Positions 43,643 to 52,365 of a stretch of 64,000 bases of DNA are shown here, one piece after another. Each line of letters opens with the position of its first letter. Position 1 is the first letter of the stretch. The stretch comes from Mycobacterium lehmannii (GTDB lineage Bacteria > Actinomycetota > Actinomycetes > Mycobacteriales > Mycobacteriaceae). The position numbers and the translations under genes were made by a program. The stretch covers positions 124,001-188,000 of the forward strand of contig NZ_NKCN01000007.1 of assembly GCF_002245535.1 (NCBI RefSeq), in the 5' to 3' direction. The notes under the pieces are model-generated. The model was not told the DNA's origin. It did no database searches and was given only the letters and a program-made list of their open reading frames with translations.

Positions 43643-45506
43643 TCAGTGGTCCGCCGCGGCGACGCCGGGCGTGGTGGGTTGCGCGTCGAGGGTCAGGGCG
43701 CCCGCGGCGACCCCGTCGATCAGCGCCGTCTTCAGTTCTCTGGCCGCATCGAGTCGGCGGCGAGTCTCGGCCTCGAACTGTTCGATATCGCCGAGCGCTG
43801 CCTCCAACCGCGCGGCTTCGTCCGCGGCCATCTCCGGGACCGTCCAGGTCGGCCATTCCGAGCCTGCGGTGGCGGTTTCGTTGATGACGGCGGCAAGAAC
43901 CCGCGGACCGAAGTCCGCCGTGCGGCCCAGGCGCAGGATGCGAGCAGGTGCGTTCACCATCGCACCACCCAGCGCATCCACCCACGCCTGCGGTTGCGGA
44001 CTCTCCACGAAGACGACGTCCCCGGGCTCGGTCCGCGTCGAACGTGGGTAAAGCTGTTCAGCATCAACCGGATCCAAAGCAATCCGATCATTGGCGGGCA
44101 GAACACGAACAGTTCCCCCAAGTGTGGCGTGCGCGAGGTCAATTCGGTTACCGCGTTTGAGGGCCAGCTTGCCCTCGTCGCGCAGCTCACCCAAAGACCG
44201 GTACCGCAGCTTCAGCCTGCCGGGAGAGGGTTCGACCAGCACATCGACCGGGCGCACTGGCGAGGTGGTCGTCAACGTCGCGGCATGCACCCGCTCCACG
44301 TGGCTGCCCCTGTCCGCTGAACTCAGCCGCACTGCCCGGGTGCCTCGTGGGACAAATGGTCCGCCAGCCAATACCCCGGCACGGTCGATCCGGCGGGCGT
44401 AACGGAAAGCCCGCAGGTCTGTCTGCGCGAGCCCGGCAGCGATATCGGCGGCGAAGTCGCCGAGGTTTGGCTCAGACACCGCAGCCAGGTCGGTGACACA
44501 AGGCTGCTGCTCATCGGCACCACCCAGACACACCCAGAATGCCAGGTTCTGCCGATGCGCCTCCCGCCAGAATCCACGCGGAAGCCGCACGGCAGCAACA
44601 ACATTGCCGACACGAAGCACATCGGCTCGCCGGCGCTGCAGTTCCCCCGCCAACGTGTCCGCCAGTGCCGCCGCCGGCCCGACGAAAATGCCGATTCGGC
44701 CCGGCTCCAGTCCGAGAACCAGATCGTCGGCACAGTCGAGCGTCTGCCCTGCGTCGAGTCCCACAGCTGACACGAAGTTCAGCACGCCGCTCCCGGATCT
44801 CCCCACGGCAGTGCCAGCGATCACCGCCCGGCGCCGCACCGCCCGGCTATCGGAAACCACGGCAAGCCCGGATTCGGCAGCCACCGACAAGGACATCCGG
44901 CTCCCGTCGGTGCGCAACGTTATTTCCTCGGCACCGAGGAAAACCGAGCATTCGGTCACCACCCGGGCCAGGAGCGTGACGGCGTCGGCGGTCAGTTCAC
45001 GTAGCGCGAGTTCCCGCTGCAGCCGGCCACGCTCGATCCGCATCAGCGCGTCGGGCAGACCGAAGGAAGCTTCGACAAGGTCGTCGACGTACTCTAACGT
45101 CGCCGCGGCCGGCTCGATAGACTGGATCTCACTGCACACACAGCTGTCCTCCGGGTCGAACTCCGCGGCCAGCCGGGACCTGTCCGCCAGGGTGGTGCCG
45201 GCGAGTTCCGCCCCGGTGAGCGCGCGCCACGCCAGCAGCACGACAAGCACCTCGATGTCCACGTCATCGGGGACGGCGATGGCGGCGACGTCGTAGTCGG
45301 CGTCGGCGTTCTTGCCGCGGCCAGTGCGTTTGAGGTAGTCCACCACTTCGCCGGGTGCGAAGCGCTCAATGCCATCGATATGACCGACCGGGCTGGGAAA
45401 CGGCACCCATTCGCCGCGAACGCGTGGGCGGTTACGCCACATGCTAACGACGGGGCGCTGTACGTTGGCGAGGTCGGCCAACGTCCTGCAACGTCAGCGA
45501 ACGCAT
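43643..45506 (-). pseudogene. HTH/degenerate N6-methylase-like leader gene of the RM operon, frameshift at codon 9
   Basis: About 621 residues if repaired. ATG 45504-45506 has GGGAGG 6 bases upstream and reads MRSLTLQDV, then shifts: removing one base at 45480-45481 restores DVADLANVQRPVVSMWRNRP, an HTH common at the N-terminus of actinobacterial N-6 methylase-like proteins. As read, translation could restart at TTG 45481 (612 residues). The middle (VGNVVAAVRLPRGFWREAHR, then LAFWVCLGG) looks like a methylase fold without NPPF. The C-terminus (AARELKTALIDGVAAGALTL) is like HsdS tail helices. Possibly an accessory specificity or control subunit. Confidence 0.65.
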
Positions 45507-45568
45507 GGCTGGCCTCCCTTCATCCGGTCCCACGGTAGGCAATGGGTCCACGTCGAGCAATTGCGCTT

Positions 45569-45590
45569 ACTGATAAGCGGCCTTATCAGT
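45569..45590 (+). promoter_or_regulatory. Perfect inverted repeat in the RM divergent promoter region
   Basis: ACTGATAAG, four bases CGGC, then CTTATCAGT: 9-base perfect arms in an AT-rich stretch between the divergent methylase-like gene (start 45506) and the coiled-coil gene (start 45673). No T-run follows, so it is more likely a dimeric repressor's operator than a terminator. Confidence 0.6.
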
Positions 45591-45672
45591 GATTCTCATT
45601 GTCGGCTTTCGGTCTGGCTGTGAATCTCGATGGCATCCGCCGCATCCGCGGCCCGACCTACAAGGAGCACCC

Positions 45673-47094
45673 ATGACCGACCACAATGGCGCCCACCTGG
45701 GCCCCGACCAGAACACCCTCGTGATCCACCAGCTGACGGTCCAGGACAAGGACGTCGCCCGGGAGGCGCAGCGCTGGACCACCGGCGAGCGCGGCGACAT
45801 CGTCGACGATCCGCAGGCTCTCGCTGATGCAGACCTGTCCAGCTTCGTCACCGAAGCCGTCAAGATTGGCGCCCACGCGCTGTCGGCCACCGGTCAGTCC
45901 CAGGACTCGCGCGCCATCGAGCGAATGATCAAGGAGGTCGGCGAGAAGACCGCGGCGACCTCGACCCAGACCGCCGAACTCACCGCGACCGCCGTCAAGG
46001 ACGCCGGCAAAACCGTGACCAAAGCCGCCGAGGACGCCAAGAAGGCGATCATCGAAGCCGACCAGACCAGCCGCAAAGAGTTCACCGAGTCGGTCGCTGC
46101 CGCCAAGAACGCACTGACCGCCGAAGTGCGCAAGATCTTCGCCGGTGACAGCCCAGAGCTGCTGGAAAAGCTTGCGCCGCTGCTGGAGAAGTTCAGCACC
46201 GAACTCGACGCGAAGAGCTCCGCGAGCATCACCGAGGTCGTCACCAAGGCAGTCAAGCAGTTCGACCCCACCGACCCGACCTCACCGATGGCCAAGCACA
46301 CCGCGGGCTTGGAACTCCGTCAGCAACAGCTGACCGAATTGATGGGCAAGAACCACGAATCGCTCATGCAGAAGATCGACGAGATTGGCACCGCGCTCAA
46401 AGTTCAGGAGGCCCGCACCACGTTGAGCAAGGTCACCCCGATCAAGGGCGACACCTTCGAAACCCAGGTCAATGCCGTGCTGTCCGGCATCGCTACCGGA
46501 CTGGGCGATGAATACACCGACACCCGCGCGATCGTCGGGCACCTGCCACGCTCCAAGAAGGGCGACGGATTGCTCACGGTCGACGGTGGCACTGCCCGCG
46601 TGGTGATCGAAATGACGGACTCGGCCCGCGGGGGTTGGGCCGAGTACCTGGACGAGGCCGAGCGCAACCGCCACGCGGCGGCGTCGCTCGGCCTCGTCCG
46701 AACCCCCGAGCAGAACGCGGGTCAGTCGATTCGCGTCATCGGTTCACGACGCATCGTGCTTGCGTTCGACCCGACGACCGATGACGGCGACCTGATCCGC
46801 ACCGTGCTCATGCTGCTGCGAGCCGCGGCGATTGCGGCGAGTACCCGCCGCGGTGCCGAGCAGCTGTCCACCGCCGAGGAGAAGATCTCCGAGGCCGTCG
46901 CGCAACTGGACCGCATCGATGACATCAAGAAGGCCGCCGGCTCCATCCACAAGAACGCCGAGAAGATCGAAACGGGCTGCACCGCAGTCACGTCCGGAAT
47001 CAATCGGCTGCTCTCCGAGGCGCTGGCCGCGTTGGCCGACGCGCAAGCCGTCGGCGACGGTATCGCCGACACGTCCGGCGACACCGCCGCCTGA
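45673..47094 (+). CDS. Coiled-coil protein with nuclease-like domain, RM-associated
   Basis: 473 residues from the ATG at 45673 with AAGGAG 5 bases upstream. Residues ~60-250 are long charged helices likely to form coiled coil. Residues ~257-360 hold KGDTFETQVNAVLSGIATGL, SKKGDGLLTVDGGTARVVIE and DEAERNRHAAASLGLVR. This order (KG-FE, GD, E) recalls PD-(D/E)XK folds as in RmuC-like proteins, though the usual E-x-K reads EMT. A second helical tail follows. It may sense or clamp DNA. Divergent from the RM operon. Confidence 0.7.
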   Translation: MTDHNGAHLGPDQNTLVIHQLTVQDKDVAREAQRWTTGERGDIVDDPQALADADLSSFVTEAVKIGAHALSATGQSQDSRAIERMIKEVGEKTAATSTQTAELTATAVKDAGKTVTKAAEDAKKAIIEADQTSRKEFTESVAAAKNALTAEVRKIFAGDSPELLEKLAPLLEKFSTELDAKSSASITEVVTKAVKQFDPTDPTSPMAKHTAGLELRQQQLTELMGKNHESLMQKIDEIGTALKVQEARTTLSKVTPIKGDTFETQVNAVLSGIATGLGDEYTDTRAIVGHLPRSKKGDGLLTVDGGTARVVIEMTDSARGGWAEYLDEAERNRHAAASLGLVRTPEQNAGQSIRVIGSRRIVLAFDPTTDDGDLIRTVLMLLRAAAIAASTRRGAEQLSTAEEKISEAVAQLDRIDDIKKAAGSIHKNAEKIETGCTAVTSGINRLLSEALAALADAQAVGDGIADTSGDTAA

Positions 47095-47117
47095 TCCCCT
47101 CAACCCGAAGGATGAAC

Positions 47118-47566
47118 ATGACGCACATCGCACTGAAGGCTGTTCTCGTCGCTCCATTCCTCGCCGCCGGGCTCTCGGGCTGCGTTGCGCCCGACCAGGC
47201 CACCTCCACGCGAAGTAGCGGGTCGGCGGCGTCATGGCCCGAAGTCACGACGACGCCGCCTACATCGGTGGCGGCACCGCCCACCGCTGCCGACTTCATC
47301 ATCGAGGTGATTGTGACCGAGCAGAAGTGCTTCGGGTCCGCCGGCTGTAACTATCGCTACACGGTCAATCCGCAGTACATCAGCGCCCAGCCGTTGCCGG
47401 AGAAGACCACCGTGGTTTCACCGTGACAGGTGGCGAACAGGATCAGGTCGGCAACTTCACCATCGACTCGGACGGCACAGCCACCTTCGATCGTGAGACC
47501 TCGATCTCCGGCGAAGAGAACGCCGACTTGCAGGCAGGCGTCACGCAAGTCATTCCCGGCCGATGA
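47118..47566 (+). pseudogene. Small lipoprotein gene with a frameshift
   Basis: ATG 47118 has GAAGGA upstream. The signal peptide LKAVLVAPFLAAGLSGC ends in a lipobox (LSGC). The mature part (IIEVIVTEQKCFGSAGCNYR) runs to PLPEKTTVVSP-stop at 47426. One extra T in the TTT run at 47416-47418 would give TTVVFTVTGGEQDQVGNFTI and continue to the TGA at 47564-47566 (about 149 residues). Either a real single-base deletion or a sequencing slip. A 104-residue truncated product is possible. Confidence 0.65.
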
Positions 47567-47680
47567 CCGAAATTTTTGCGCGGGAAGAGATGCAAGGCGG
47601 GTACCCGCCGGCCGGCGTCGCCAACCCGTAAGTGACCCTCATGGGCGCCTTTGTCAGTGGTGGCATGGAGACTCAGGACC

Positions 47681-48277
47681 GTGAACGACCACATGCTCTT
47701 TCGACCACCGCCCGCGCCGGAGCTGACGGGAGACGAGCGCTTCAAAGGACTCGACCGCAGCGTGAGGGAGTTCTGGTCATACGCTGCCAGAGACCTTCGC
47801 TCCAACGTCCTTCGAGGCGTTCTTGCGGAATGGCTCGTAGCGAAAGCCGTCGGCGCGGCGGAACCCCGGCCTGAATGGGATGATTTCGACGTCCTCACTC
47901 CCGCCGGCACTCGCGTTGAAGTCAAGTCTTCGGCTTACCTCCAAGCGTGGACGCAGCGCCGGCTGTCGACCATCGCCTTCAGCGGCCTCAACGCCGCGAA
48001 GTGGGACGCAGAGCTGGGGCGTTCAGATCAGCGAACGTTCAATGCCGACGTGTACGTCTTCTGCGTCCAAACTGCGCGTTCACATGGTGCCTACGATCCG
48101 CTGGACGTTTCACAGTGGGACTTCTACGTCCTGCCGCGGTCCAGCGTTGAGTCGATTGGTCAAAGGAGCATCGGGTTGGCGCGGATCCAAAGTGAGGCGC
48201 AACAAGTCGCTTTCGACGGCCTTCGCAGCGCAATTGATGAGGCCGCGCAGGCCCCAATCCGGGACTTACGCGAGTAA
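47681..48277 (+). CDS. PD-(D/E)XK nuclease-like protein
   Basis: 198 residues from a GTG at 47681 (VNDHMLFRPPP); a start at 47651 is possible. The nuclease signature is DDFDVLTPAGTRVEVKSS (about residues 67-85): an Asp, then Glu-Val-Lys, as in restriction-endonuclease folds. LRGVLAEWLVAKAVGA before it supplies the usual helix. It follows the coiled-coil and lipoprotein genes and ends just before the island's right edge. Possibly a DNA-cutting effector of the same defence cluster. Confidence 0.7.
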   Translation: MNDHMLFRPPPAPELTGDERFKGLDRSVREFWSYAARDLRSNVLRGVLAEWLVAKAVGAAEPRPEWDDFDVLTPAGTRVEVKSSAYLQAWTQRRLSTIAFSGLNAAKWDAELGRSDQRTFNADVYVFCVQTARSHGAYDPLDVSQWDFYVLPRSSVESIGQRSIGLARIQSEAQQVAFDGLRSAIDEAAQAPIRDLRE

Positions 48278-48316
48278 ATCCCGTCGCCGCTGGCTGCGCA
48301 GCCGTCATGACGAACA

Positions 48317-48397
48317 ACCCACCAAACACAAAGGTCACGACCTCTTCGAGTTCGTGACCTTTATGCCTGCGGTTCGTAGAACCGCTCCTTGTGGGCG
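48317..48397 (-). repeat. Right copy of the tRNA-Leu 3'-flank repeat (candidate att site)
   Basis: Partner of 29364-29448, sharing the same ordered blocks (ACCCACCAAAC, CAAAGGTCACGA, TTCGTGACCT, GTTCGTAGAACCGCTC, TTGTGGGCG). It joins the 3' end of tRNA-Leu and marks the right end of the island. GTTCGTAGAAC is itself a small palindrome. Confidence 0.65.
48330..48362 (-). terminator. tRNA-Leu terminator
   Basis: Stem AAAGGTCACGA / TCGTGACCTTT (11 bases) located 30 bases below the tRNA 3' end. On the minus strand it is followed by a T-rich stretch (TGTGTTTGG). Confidence 0.75.
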
Positions 48398-48474
48398 AAG
48401 GGGGACTTGAACCCCCACGTCCCGAAGGACACTGGCACCTGAAGCCAGCGCGTCTGCCATTCCGCCACTCGCCC
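48392..48474 (-). tRNA. tRNA-Leu (anticodon CAG)
   Basis: 83 bases on the minus strand. Acceptor arms are GGGCGAG / TTCGCCC, the anticodon loop is TTCAGGT with stem CTGGC/GCCAG, there is a long class II variable arm (GTCCTTCGGGAC), and the T loop is GTTCAAGTC. CCA is not encoded. It is the likely integration target of the adjacent island. Confidence 0.97.
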
Positions 48475-48723
48475 CAACAACCGGGGGAGCCTATCACGCA
48501 CAACACCCGGCTCCCCAACCGTACCGGCTGGCCCCCTGGTACGTTCGGTCGATCGTGATCGAGCGCGCTGAACTGCGGTGATTCGATTCTCAGAGTTCTG
48601 TTGGTCCCGCTGTCCAGCGCTCGGCCGATAACATGCACATGAACAATGTGGCCAGGCGACACGCTGGCTCCCGTCGCGGTGAGCAGGGCCGACGGACGAC
48701 AACCGAGTGAGGCGGGCGGTGAC

Positions 48724-50193
48724 ATGGGTCTAGTCGACCGCTTCGAGCGCAAGCTCGAGTCAACGGTCGGCGATGCCTTCGCCCGGGTGTTCGGCGGTTC
48801 GATCGTCCCGCAGGAAGTCGAGGCGATGCTTCGGCGGGAGGCCGACACCGGCGGACGCGAAGTGCTCGGCGGTCAGGTTTTGGCACCAAACGACTACGTC
48901 ATTACCCTCAGTGTGCCTGACTATCAGAAGGTGAGCGCCGACCCAGACCTCACGTCAGCGACTTTTGCCAAGCACTTGGAGGGATACATCCGTGAGCAGG
49001 GGTGGCAAACGTATGGTGATGTGGTCGTCAGGTTCGAACAATCACCCACCCTGCACACCGGACAGTTTCGCGCGCGTGGAGCGGTCAATCCCGACACGAC
49101 CACTGGCGAACCCGCACCACCACACCATGTACGTGCGTCCAGCGCAGAATCAGGAGTACCACCGATGAGCGACAACCCGACCTACCGCGGCGGCCAGGGG
49201 CCGGGGAGGCCCGCCGACGAGTACTACGACCGTCCGCAAGACCGTCCGCAAGAACGTCCCCAAGACGATCGCTACGGCCGCCCGGACGACCGTGGCCCCT
49301 ATCCCCCGCCCGAGCAGGGCGGCTACCCGCCGCAGGGCGATCCCTACGCCCCGCGCCAGGGCGGCTACCCCGACCAGGGCGGCTACCCGGATCAGGGCGG
49401 CTACCCGGACCAAGGTGGCTACCCTGACCAGGGCGGCTACCCCGACCAGGGCTACCCGCCGCCGTCATACGAGCAGCGCCCGCCCGCCGGTTACGGCCCG
49501 CCGCCGCAGGGCGGCTACCCGGACCAGGGTTACCGCCAGGCCCCGGGTGGCTACGGTCCCCTGCAGGGCGGCCAGCCCGGCTACGGCGCACCCGGGCCCG
49601 ACTACGACTACGGGCGTCCCCCGGCTCCCGGCCGCCACGAGGAGGGCGGCTACGGCCGTCCCGCCTATCCGGATCAGGGCGGCTACCCGGACCAGGGTGG
49701 CTATCCCGACCACGGCGGCTACGGCGGACAGCCGTACGGGCGGCAGGACCAGGGCTACGGCGCTCCGCCGGACTACGGCCGCTACGGCGACGCCCCCGCA
49801 GGCGGCTACGCCGAACCGGGCTACTCCGAACCCGCAGGCGGCGGCTACGACTACGGTCAGCCGGCCGGCTACGGCGGCTACGGCCAGGCCGACTACGGCA
49901 CGGGTGCCGCGACCGTCACGCTGCAGCTCGACGACGGCAGTGGTCGCACCTATCAGCTGCGCGAGGGCACCAACGTGATCGGCCGTGGCCAGGACGCACA
50001 GTTCCGGCTGCCCGACACCGGAGTGTCCCGGCGGCATCTGGAGATCCGTTGGGACGGTCAGGTCGCGCTGTTGTCCGACCTGAACTCCACCAACGGGACC
50101 ACCGTCAACAACGCGCCCGTCCAGGAGTGGCAGCTCGCGGACGGCGACGTGATCCGGCTGGGCCACTCCGAGATCATCGTCCGCGTGCACTGA
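48724..50193 (+). CDS. fhaA: FhaA, FHA-domain protein of cell-wall synthesis control
   Basis: 489 residues from the ATG at 48724. The N-terminal DUF3662 domain (LVDRFERKLESTVGDAFARV; SIVPQEVEAMLRREADTGGR) is followed by a long Gly/Tyr/Pro/Gln-rich linker with repeated GGYPDQ, then an FHA domain (GRGQDAQFRLPDTGVSRRHL; LNSTNGTTVNNAP) that binds phosphothreonine. In M. tuberculosis it (Rv0020c) binds the phosphorylated MviN pseudokinase domain to limit peptidoglycan synthesis. First gene of the fhaA-pknB cluster. Confidence 0.96.
   Translation: MGLVDRFERKLESTVGDAFARVFGGSIVPQEVEAMLRREADTGGREVLGGQVLAPNDYVITLSVPDYQKVSADPDLTSATFAKHLEGYIREQGWQTYGDVVVRFEQSPTLHTGQFRARGAVNPDTTTGEPAPPHHVRASSAESGVPPMSDNPTYRGGQGPGRPADEYYDRPQDRPQERPQDDRYGRPDDRGPYPPPEQGGYPPQGDPYAPRQGGYPDQGGYPDQGGYPDQGGYPDQGGYPDQGYPPPSYEQRPPAGYGPPPQGGYPDQGYRQAPGGYGPLQGGQPGYGAPGPDYDYGRPPAPGRHEEGGYGRPAYPDQGGYPDQGGYPDHGGYGGQPYGRQDQGYGAPPDYGRYGDAPAGGYAEPGYSEPAGGGYDYGQPAGYGGYGQADYGTGAATVTLQLDDGSGRTYQLREGTNVIGRGQDAQFRLPDTGVSRRHLEIRWDGQVALLSDLNSTNGTTVNNAPVQEWQLADGDVIRLGHSEIIVRVH
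49357..49446 (+). repeat. fhaA: Tandem 18-base repeats in the fhaA linker
   Basis: Five head-to-tail copies of a unit like CAGGGCGGCTACCCGGAC, encoding QGGYPD, with a few silent changes. Such repeats can change copy number by slippage and alter linker length. Shorter scattered copies continue to about 49710. Confidence 0.85.
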
Positions 50194-50320
50194 GCGCCCG
50201 CCGGGGCGGAGAAGCTGTCGCTTCCCCCTCATGTCGGTAACCGTCCAAGTATCGTGACGGTGCCGAGGCTGGCTGCGGTGCCGAGGCGGCTGAACGGGAT
50301 GGAGACGGAGAGGACGTCAG

Positions 50321-50788
50321 ATGCAGGGGTTGGTACTGCAACTGACGCGCGTCGGATTCCTGTTGCTGCTATGGCTGTTCATCTGGTCGGTGCTGCGAAT
50401 CCTGCGGACGGATCTCTACGCCCCCACCGGGGCCGTCATGGTGCGGCGCGGGCTGCCGCTGCGCGCCTCGCTGCTACCCAACCGTGCCCGCCGTAACGTG
50501 GCCCGTCATCTGGTGGTCATCGAGGGTGCGCTGGCCGGCACCCGCATCACTCTCGGCAGTCAGCCGGTCCTGATCGGGCGGGCCGACGACTCGACGTTGG
50601 TCCTGACCGACGACTACGCCTCGACGCGCCACGCGAGGCTGTCGCCTCGAGGTTCGGAATGGTACGTCGAGGACCTAGGATCGACCAACGGCACATACCT
50701 CGACAGGGCGAAGGTGACGACGGCGGTACGCGTTCCGATAGGCACGCCGGTTCGGATCGGCAAGACGGTAATCGAGCTGCGCCCGTGA
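50321..50788 (+). CDS. fhaB: FhaB (FipA), membrane-anchored FHA protein
   Basis: 155 residues. One N-terminal transmembrane helix (VGFLLLLWLFIWSVLRIL) is followed by a short linker and an FHA domain (VLIGRADDSTLVLTDDYAST; LGSTNGTYLDRAK). FhaB/FipA is phosphorylated by PknA/PknB and helps link FtsZ and FtsQ at the septum. Its stop overlaps the pstP start (GTGA). Confidence 0.95.
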   Translation: MQGLVLQLTRVGFLLLLWLFIWSVLRILRTDLYAPTGAVMVRRGLPLRASLLPNRARRNVARHLVVIEGALAGTRITLGSQPVLIGRADDSTLVLTDDYASTRHARLSPRGSEWYVEDLGSTNGTYLDRAKVTTAVRVPIGTPVRIGKTVIELRP

Positions 50789-52365
50789 CCCTGGTGCTTC
50801 GATATGCCGCGCGCAGCGACCGCGGCCTGGTTCGGGCGAACAACGAGGATTCGGTGTACGCCGGCGCCCGCCTGCTGGCGCTGGCCGACGGTATGGGTGG
50901 GCACGCCGCCGGCGAAGTGGCCTCTCAGCTGGTGATCGCCGCCCTGGCCCACCTCGACGATGACGAACCCGGCGGCGACCTGCTGAGCAAGCTCGACGCC
51001 GCGGTGCGCGAGGGCAACTCCGCGATCGCCGCGCACGTGGAGGCCGACCCCGAGCTCGAGGGCATGGGCACCACGTTGACCGCAATCCTGTTCGCGGGCA
51101 ACCGGCTTGGCTTGGTGCACATCGGTGACTCGCGCGGCTACATGCTGCGCGACGGGGAGCTCACCCAGATCACCAAAGACGACACGTTCGTCCAGACGCT
51201 CGTCGACGAGGGCCGCATCACCGCCGAGGAGGCGCACAGCCATCCGCAGCGGTCGTTGATCATGCGCGCGCTGACCGGCCACGAGGTCGAGCCCACGCTC
51301 ATCATGCGGGAGGCGCGCGCAGGCGACCGCTATCTGCTGTGCTCCGACGGCCTGTCTGACCCGGTCAGCCACGAGACCATCCTCGAAGCGCTGCAGATCT
51401 CCGATGTCGCCGAAAGTGCCGACCGGCTCATCGAATTGGCGCTGCGCGGCGGCGGTCCCGACAACGTCACCGTCGTGGTTGCCGATGTCATCGACAACAA
51501 CGCCTACGACTACGGGCAGACCCAGCCGATCATCGCCGGTGCGGTATCGGGTGATGATGACCAACCACCACCCAACACCGCGGCCGGTCGCGCGTCGGCG
51601 TTCAACCCGCGACGCAACGAAGCCAAGCGCGCGCTACCGGAACCGGAGGAACCGCCGCGACCGCCCAAGTCGCGGCGGCGAATGTTCATCGCCGCCGCCC
51701 TCGTGGTACTGGTCGTTTTGGCCGGACTGGCCGTCGGTCGCGAGATCATCCGCAGCAACTTCTACGTCACCGCCCATGACGACGTCGTCTCGATCATGCG
51801 AGGTGTGCCCGGATCGATCCTCGGCTATCCGCTGCAGGAGCCGTACCGAAAGGGCTGCCTGACCGAACGCAACGGGCTGACCCTCATCAGTCCCGGCCAG
51901 GAACCGCGCGACTGTCAGCCATTTCGGGTCAGCGACCTCAAACCGTCCGAACAGCGGCAGGTCATCTCCGGTCTGCCGACCGGGTCGGAGGATCAGGCGA
52001 TCACCCAGATCAACCAGTTGGCGCGCGATTCTCTGCTGCCGATCTGCACGCCGCCGCCACCACCGGCGCCGCGCACGACTGCGCCGCACAGTCCGGGGCC
52101 GCCGAATTCACCTGGCCTGCCGAACAATCCGCCCCCTCGTGGTGAGGATGGCACCCCGGCACCCGAGACCCCCCGAACGGTGACGCCGCCGCCTCCGACA
52201 CCGAAACCGCCACCTGCGCCGGAGTCTCCGCGGGCCGAACCGGGCACACCGCCGCCGCCCGAATCTCCGGAGTCGCCGGCTCCCAAACCGCCGCCACCCC
52301 CGACCGTCACCGCGCTGCCGCCTCCGCCACCCGAGCCGGGAGTCAACTGCCGGGAAGTCTCATGA
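50785..52365 (+). CDS. pstP: PstP, Ser/Thr protein phosphatase (PP2C family)
   Basis: 526 residues from the GTG at 50785 (TLVLRYAARSDRGLVRANNE). PP2C metal-site motifs are present: ALADGMGGHAAGEVAS, GDSRGYMLRDGEL and LLCSDGLSDPVS, plus GGPDNVTVVVADV. One transmembrane helix (FIAAALVVLVVLAGLAVG, about residue 315) leads to an outer domain ending in a Pro-rich tail of about 100 residues. It reverses phosphorylation by PknA and PknB. Coupled to fhaB and rodA. Confidence 0.96.
   Translation: MTLVLRYAARSDRGLVRANNEDSVYAGARLLALADGMGGHAAGEVASQLVIAALAHLDDDEPGGDLLSKLDAAVREGNSAIAAHVEADPELEGMGTTLTAILFAGNRLGLVHIGDSRGYMLRDGELTQITKDDTFVQTLVDEGRITAEEAHSHPQRSLIMRALTGHEVEPTLIMREARAGDRYLLCSDGLSDPVSHETILEALQISDVAESADRLIELALRGGGPDNVTVVVADVIDNNAYDYGQTQPIIAGAVSGDDDQPPPNTAAGRASAFNPRRNEAKRALPEPEEPPRPPKSRRRMFIAAALVVLVVLAGLAVGREIIRSNFYVTAHDDVVSIMRGVPGSILGYPLQEPYRKGCLTERNGLTLISPGQEPRDCQPFRVSDLKPSEQRQVISGLPTGSEDQAITQINQLARDSLLPICTPPPPPAPRTTAPHSPGPPNSPGLPNNPPPRGEDGTPAPETPRTVTPPPPTPKPPPAPESPRAEPGTPPPPESPESPAPKPPPPPTVTALPPPPPEPGVNCREVS

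Noticed and set aside
49357..49446. CRISPR-like repeat array
   Set aside because: Units are directly adjacent with no spacers and are in frame within fhaA; no cas genes and no spacer-bearing array anywhere in the window.
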